Shown here piece by piece: positions 8,797-10,000 of a stretch of DNA of 10,000 nucleotides. Every line of letters starts with the position of its first letter. The stretch's first letter is position 1. The DNA is taken from NCBI GenBank assembly GCA_020217035.1, contig JAIWOG010000118.1:1-10000 (forward strand). The letters run 5' to 3'. Source of the stretch: Magnetospirillum sp. (GTDB lineage: Bacteria; Pseudomonadota; Alphaproteobacteria; Rhodospirillales; Magnetospirillaceae). Below the pieces are notes generated by a model, which saw nothing but the letters and a program-made list of their open reading frames with translations, was not told the origin of the DNA and searched no databases. A program made the translations under genes and the position numbers.

Positions 8797-9519
8797 CTAT
8801 TTCGTCGTCTCGAAATATCCCTGGACCAACCGGATCTGTTGGATCAGGTCGTCGGCGGAGATGGGCTTGGTCAGCACCTTGGACGCACCCATCTGGCGGC
8901 TCAGTTCGTGCGCCTGTTCGTTCTTGTCGCCGGTCAGGATCAGCACCGGCTTCCTGTTGTTGATGTTGGCCTTGTCGGCCCGCAACTGTCGCAGGAACTG
9001 GGCGCCGTCCATCTTGTCCATATGCAGGTCGCACAGGATGACATCGGGATCGACGTCGCCGGAACGCAGCATTTCCAACGCCTTGACGGCGCTGTCGGCT
9101 TCGGTGATCTGGGCCGGATTGGCCTTGGACAGCAATTTCTTGATGATGTTGCGCATGACCTCTTGGTCGTCGATGATCATCACGTGCATGCCAGGCGAGC
9201 CGATCTGCATGGAAATGGCGGCGCCGTCCTTGAACCGCTCCACCTGCTTGGCGACATCCTTGGGCAGCGGCACCTTGTGGTCGCGGCATTGCTCGGCAAG
9301 CGCGTGGCCCACATCCTCGCGGGTGAAGGCGAAGCGGGTTTCCACCCCACCCCGCGCCGCGCCGAAGGTGATGGTCAGCGCCACGTCCTGGGCCGGGTCG
9401 AAAGACAGGGCGGTCGGCGCGACATCGGGCATAGGCTTGCCATTGCGTTCTCCATAGCGACGCATGGCGTTCAAGAAATCCGCGCGCGGAAAGACAATGA
9501 CACGACGTTCAAGCAGCAT
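8797..9519 (-). CDS. Response regulator: unrecognised N-terminal domain plus C-terminal receiver
   Basis: From the ATG at 9519 the protein has 240 residues. The C-terminal half (about 111-235) is a CheY-like receiver with a full phosphorylation site: acidic pair Asp117-Asp118 (MIIDDQEVMRN), phospho-acceptor Asp164 (VILCDLHMDKMDG), Thr196 (LILTGD) and Lys218 (LTKP). Nothing resembling a DNA-binding or enzymatic output domain follows. The first 110 residues are a separate region I do not recognise, starting MLLERRVIVFPRADFLNAMR, with probable beta strands around 46-64 and an amphipathic helix around 67-80. A receiver placed C-terminally behind an unknown domain differs from the common receiver-first layout. 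A TTG at 9540 would add seven residues, but its AGGA is only one base away, so I prefer the ATG, preceded by GGGGG that is buried in a hairpin. It probably cotranscribes with the diguanylate cyclase downstream. Confidence 0.88.
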   Translation of the reverse strand: MLLERRVIVFPRADFLNAMRRYGERNGKPMPDVAPTALSFDPAQDVALTITFGAARGGVETRFAFTREDVGHALAEQCRDHKVPLPKDVAKQVERFKDGAAISMQIGSPGMHVMIIDDQEVMRNIIKKLLSKANPAQITEADSAVKALEMLRSGDVDPDVILCDLHMDKMDGAQFLRQLRADKANINNRKPVLILTGDKNEQAHELSRQMGASKVLTKPISADDLIQQIRLVQGYFETTK

Positions 9520-9523
9520 GAAA

Positions 9524-9564
9524 ACCCCCGGAGCCGCCAAGTCCTAGGCGTTAACTCCGGGGGT
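9524..9564 (-). terminator. Hairpin before the response-regulator start: terminator or leader switch
   Basis: On the minus strand ACCCCCGGAG (9564-9555) pairs perfectly over 10 bp with CTCCGGGGGT (9533-9524). The 21-base loop can form a further CGCC/GGCG stem. A short T-run (TTTT counting the last paired base) and then the ATG at 9519 follow. Seen from the ArsR gene it looks like an intrinsic terminator 46 bases past the stop. Seen from the response regulator it locks the only plausible ribosome site (GGGGG) in the stem. Confidence 0.6.
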
Positions 9565-9610
9565 CATACCGTGTCTTGGCAGTAAAGGCCAGATTTCTAT
9601 TATTGGGAAA

Positions 9611-9916
9611 TCAATCAGCTTTGTGCGTAAGACATCCGAATCCGCGCAATACGGTGATGACTTCAGCGGAACACAGCGAATAGTAAATCCTGGTGGCGTC
9701 GCGACGGGTCCGCACCAAGCCGCCAACCCGCAACTTGGCCAGATGCTGGGACAACGCCGACGGACGCAGCCCGACGGTCCGGCGCAGTTCGCCCACCGAA
9801 CGTTCACCTTGCGCCAGTTCCACCAAAACCTGCAGGCGATGATGGTTGCCCATGGCCTGCAAGGCGGCAGCAATCCGCCGCAAATTGGCGGGCGACGCCC
9901 CCGACCCCGACATCAT
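9611..9916 (-). CDS. ArsR-family winged-helix transcriptional regulator (start uncertain, may continue off the right edge)
   Basis: The protein is a small winged-helix regulator of the ArsR/SmtB family. From the ATG at 9916 it has 101 residues, the usual size. Its core is LRRIAAALQAMGNHHRLQVL (12-31), then GERSVGELRRTVGLRPSALS (37-56) leading into the recognition helix, and a wing with GLVRTRRDATRIYYSL (66-81). The GERSVGEL and YYSL parts recall the NolR/BigR/SqrR-like subgroup. However, the cysteine those sulfide sensors carry in the helix before GERSVGEL is absent, and the classic metal motif ELCVCDL is also missing; only Cys82 and Cys95 are present. The effector is therefore unknown. The same frame stays open to the window edge with coding-like codons (…GLYLSEGEVGSALAEL before the ATG) and a TTG at 9952, so the true start may lie further upstream. 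No target is identifiable; the response regulator is its nearest downstream neighbour. Confidence 0.82.
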   Translation of the reverse strand: MMSGSGASPANLRRIAAALQAMGNHHRLQVLVELAQGERSVGELRRTVGLRPSALSQHLAKLRVGGLVRTRRDATRIYYSLCSAEVITVLRGFGCLTHKAD

Positions 9917-10000
9917 TTTCGGCAACACCCCCGCTTGGCTCAGCTCGGCCAAGGCCGAACCGACCTCGCCTTCGCTTAAGTAAAGCCCCTGATCCAGGGC

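Noticed and set aside
9520..9540. TTG at 9540 as start of the response regulator
   Set aside because: Its only nearby AGGA is one base away, too close to work, and the added seven residues look unlike the rest. The ATG at 9519 is preferred, though its ribosome site is also weak.

Overview
The window reads as chromosomal DNA of a GC-rich alphaproteobacterium, most likely Rhodospirillales and plausibly Magnetospirillum or a close relative. This rests on high GC with strong GC preference at third codon positions, a ccr-ecm pair of the ethylmalonyl-CoA pathway, and a Cache/HAMP/PAS/GGDEF signalling protein. The genus is an inference; no 16S or other marker is present.

Layout. Positions 1-88 (minus) hold the first 29 codons of a gene leaving the window on the left, probably an AAA-type ATPase, with AT-richer codons than the rest. 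An AT-rich gap and a strong hairpin (138-165) separate it from ccr (183-1451, minus). A 217-bp divergent regulatory region follows, then ecm (1669-3648, plus), which ends in a clear intrinsic terminator. katG (3829-5982, plus) has its own upstream region with two short palindromes. Next comes a 148-bp hairpin-rich element with 16-bp terminal inverted repeats, then a terminator shared with the converging minus-strand genes. Those are, in transcription order from the right: an ArsR-family regulator (9611-9916 or longer, running towards the window edge), a response regulator with an unrecognised N-terminal domain (8797-9519), a membrane diguanylate cyclase (7017-8726), and a six-helix membrane protein of unknown function (6183-6980).

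How the genes work together. Ccr and Ecm carry out the two signature steps of the ethylmalonyl-CoA pathway: reductive carboxylation of crotonyl-CoA, and the B12-dependent rearrangement of ethylmalonyl-CoA to methylsuccinyl-CoA. The pathway replaces the glyoxylate shunt for growth on acetate and other C2 sources and draws on the same acetoacetyl-CoA pool as polyhydroxybutyrate. KatG is an independent peroxide-defence gene. The response regulator, diguanylate cyclase and membrane protein are closely spaced on one strand and may form a c-di-GMP signalling unit. A hairpin just before the response-regulator start could end the ArsR transcript or mask the ribosome site.

Most of the window is ordinary metabolic and signalling DNA, and I do not see a convincing new multi-gene system. 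The points most worth a second look are the hairpin element after katG, the leader hairpin of the response regulator, and that regulator's orphan N-terminal domain.
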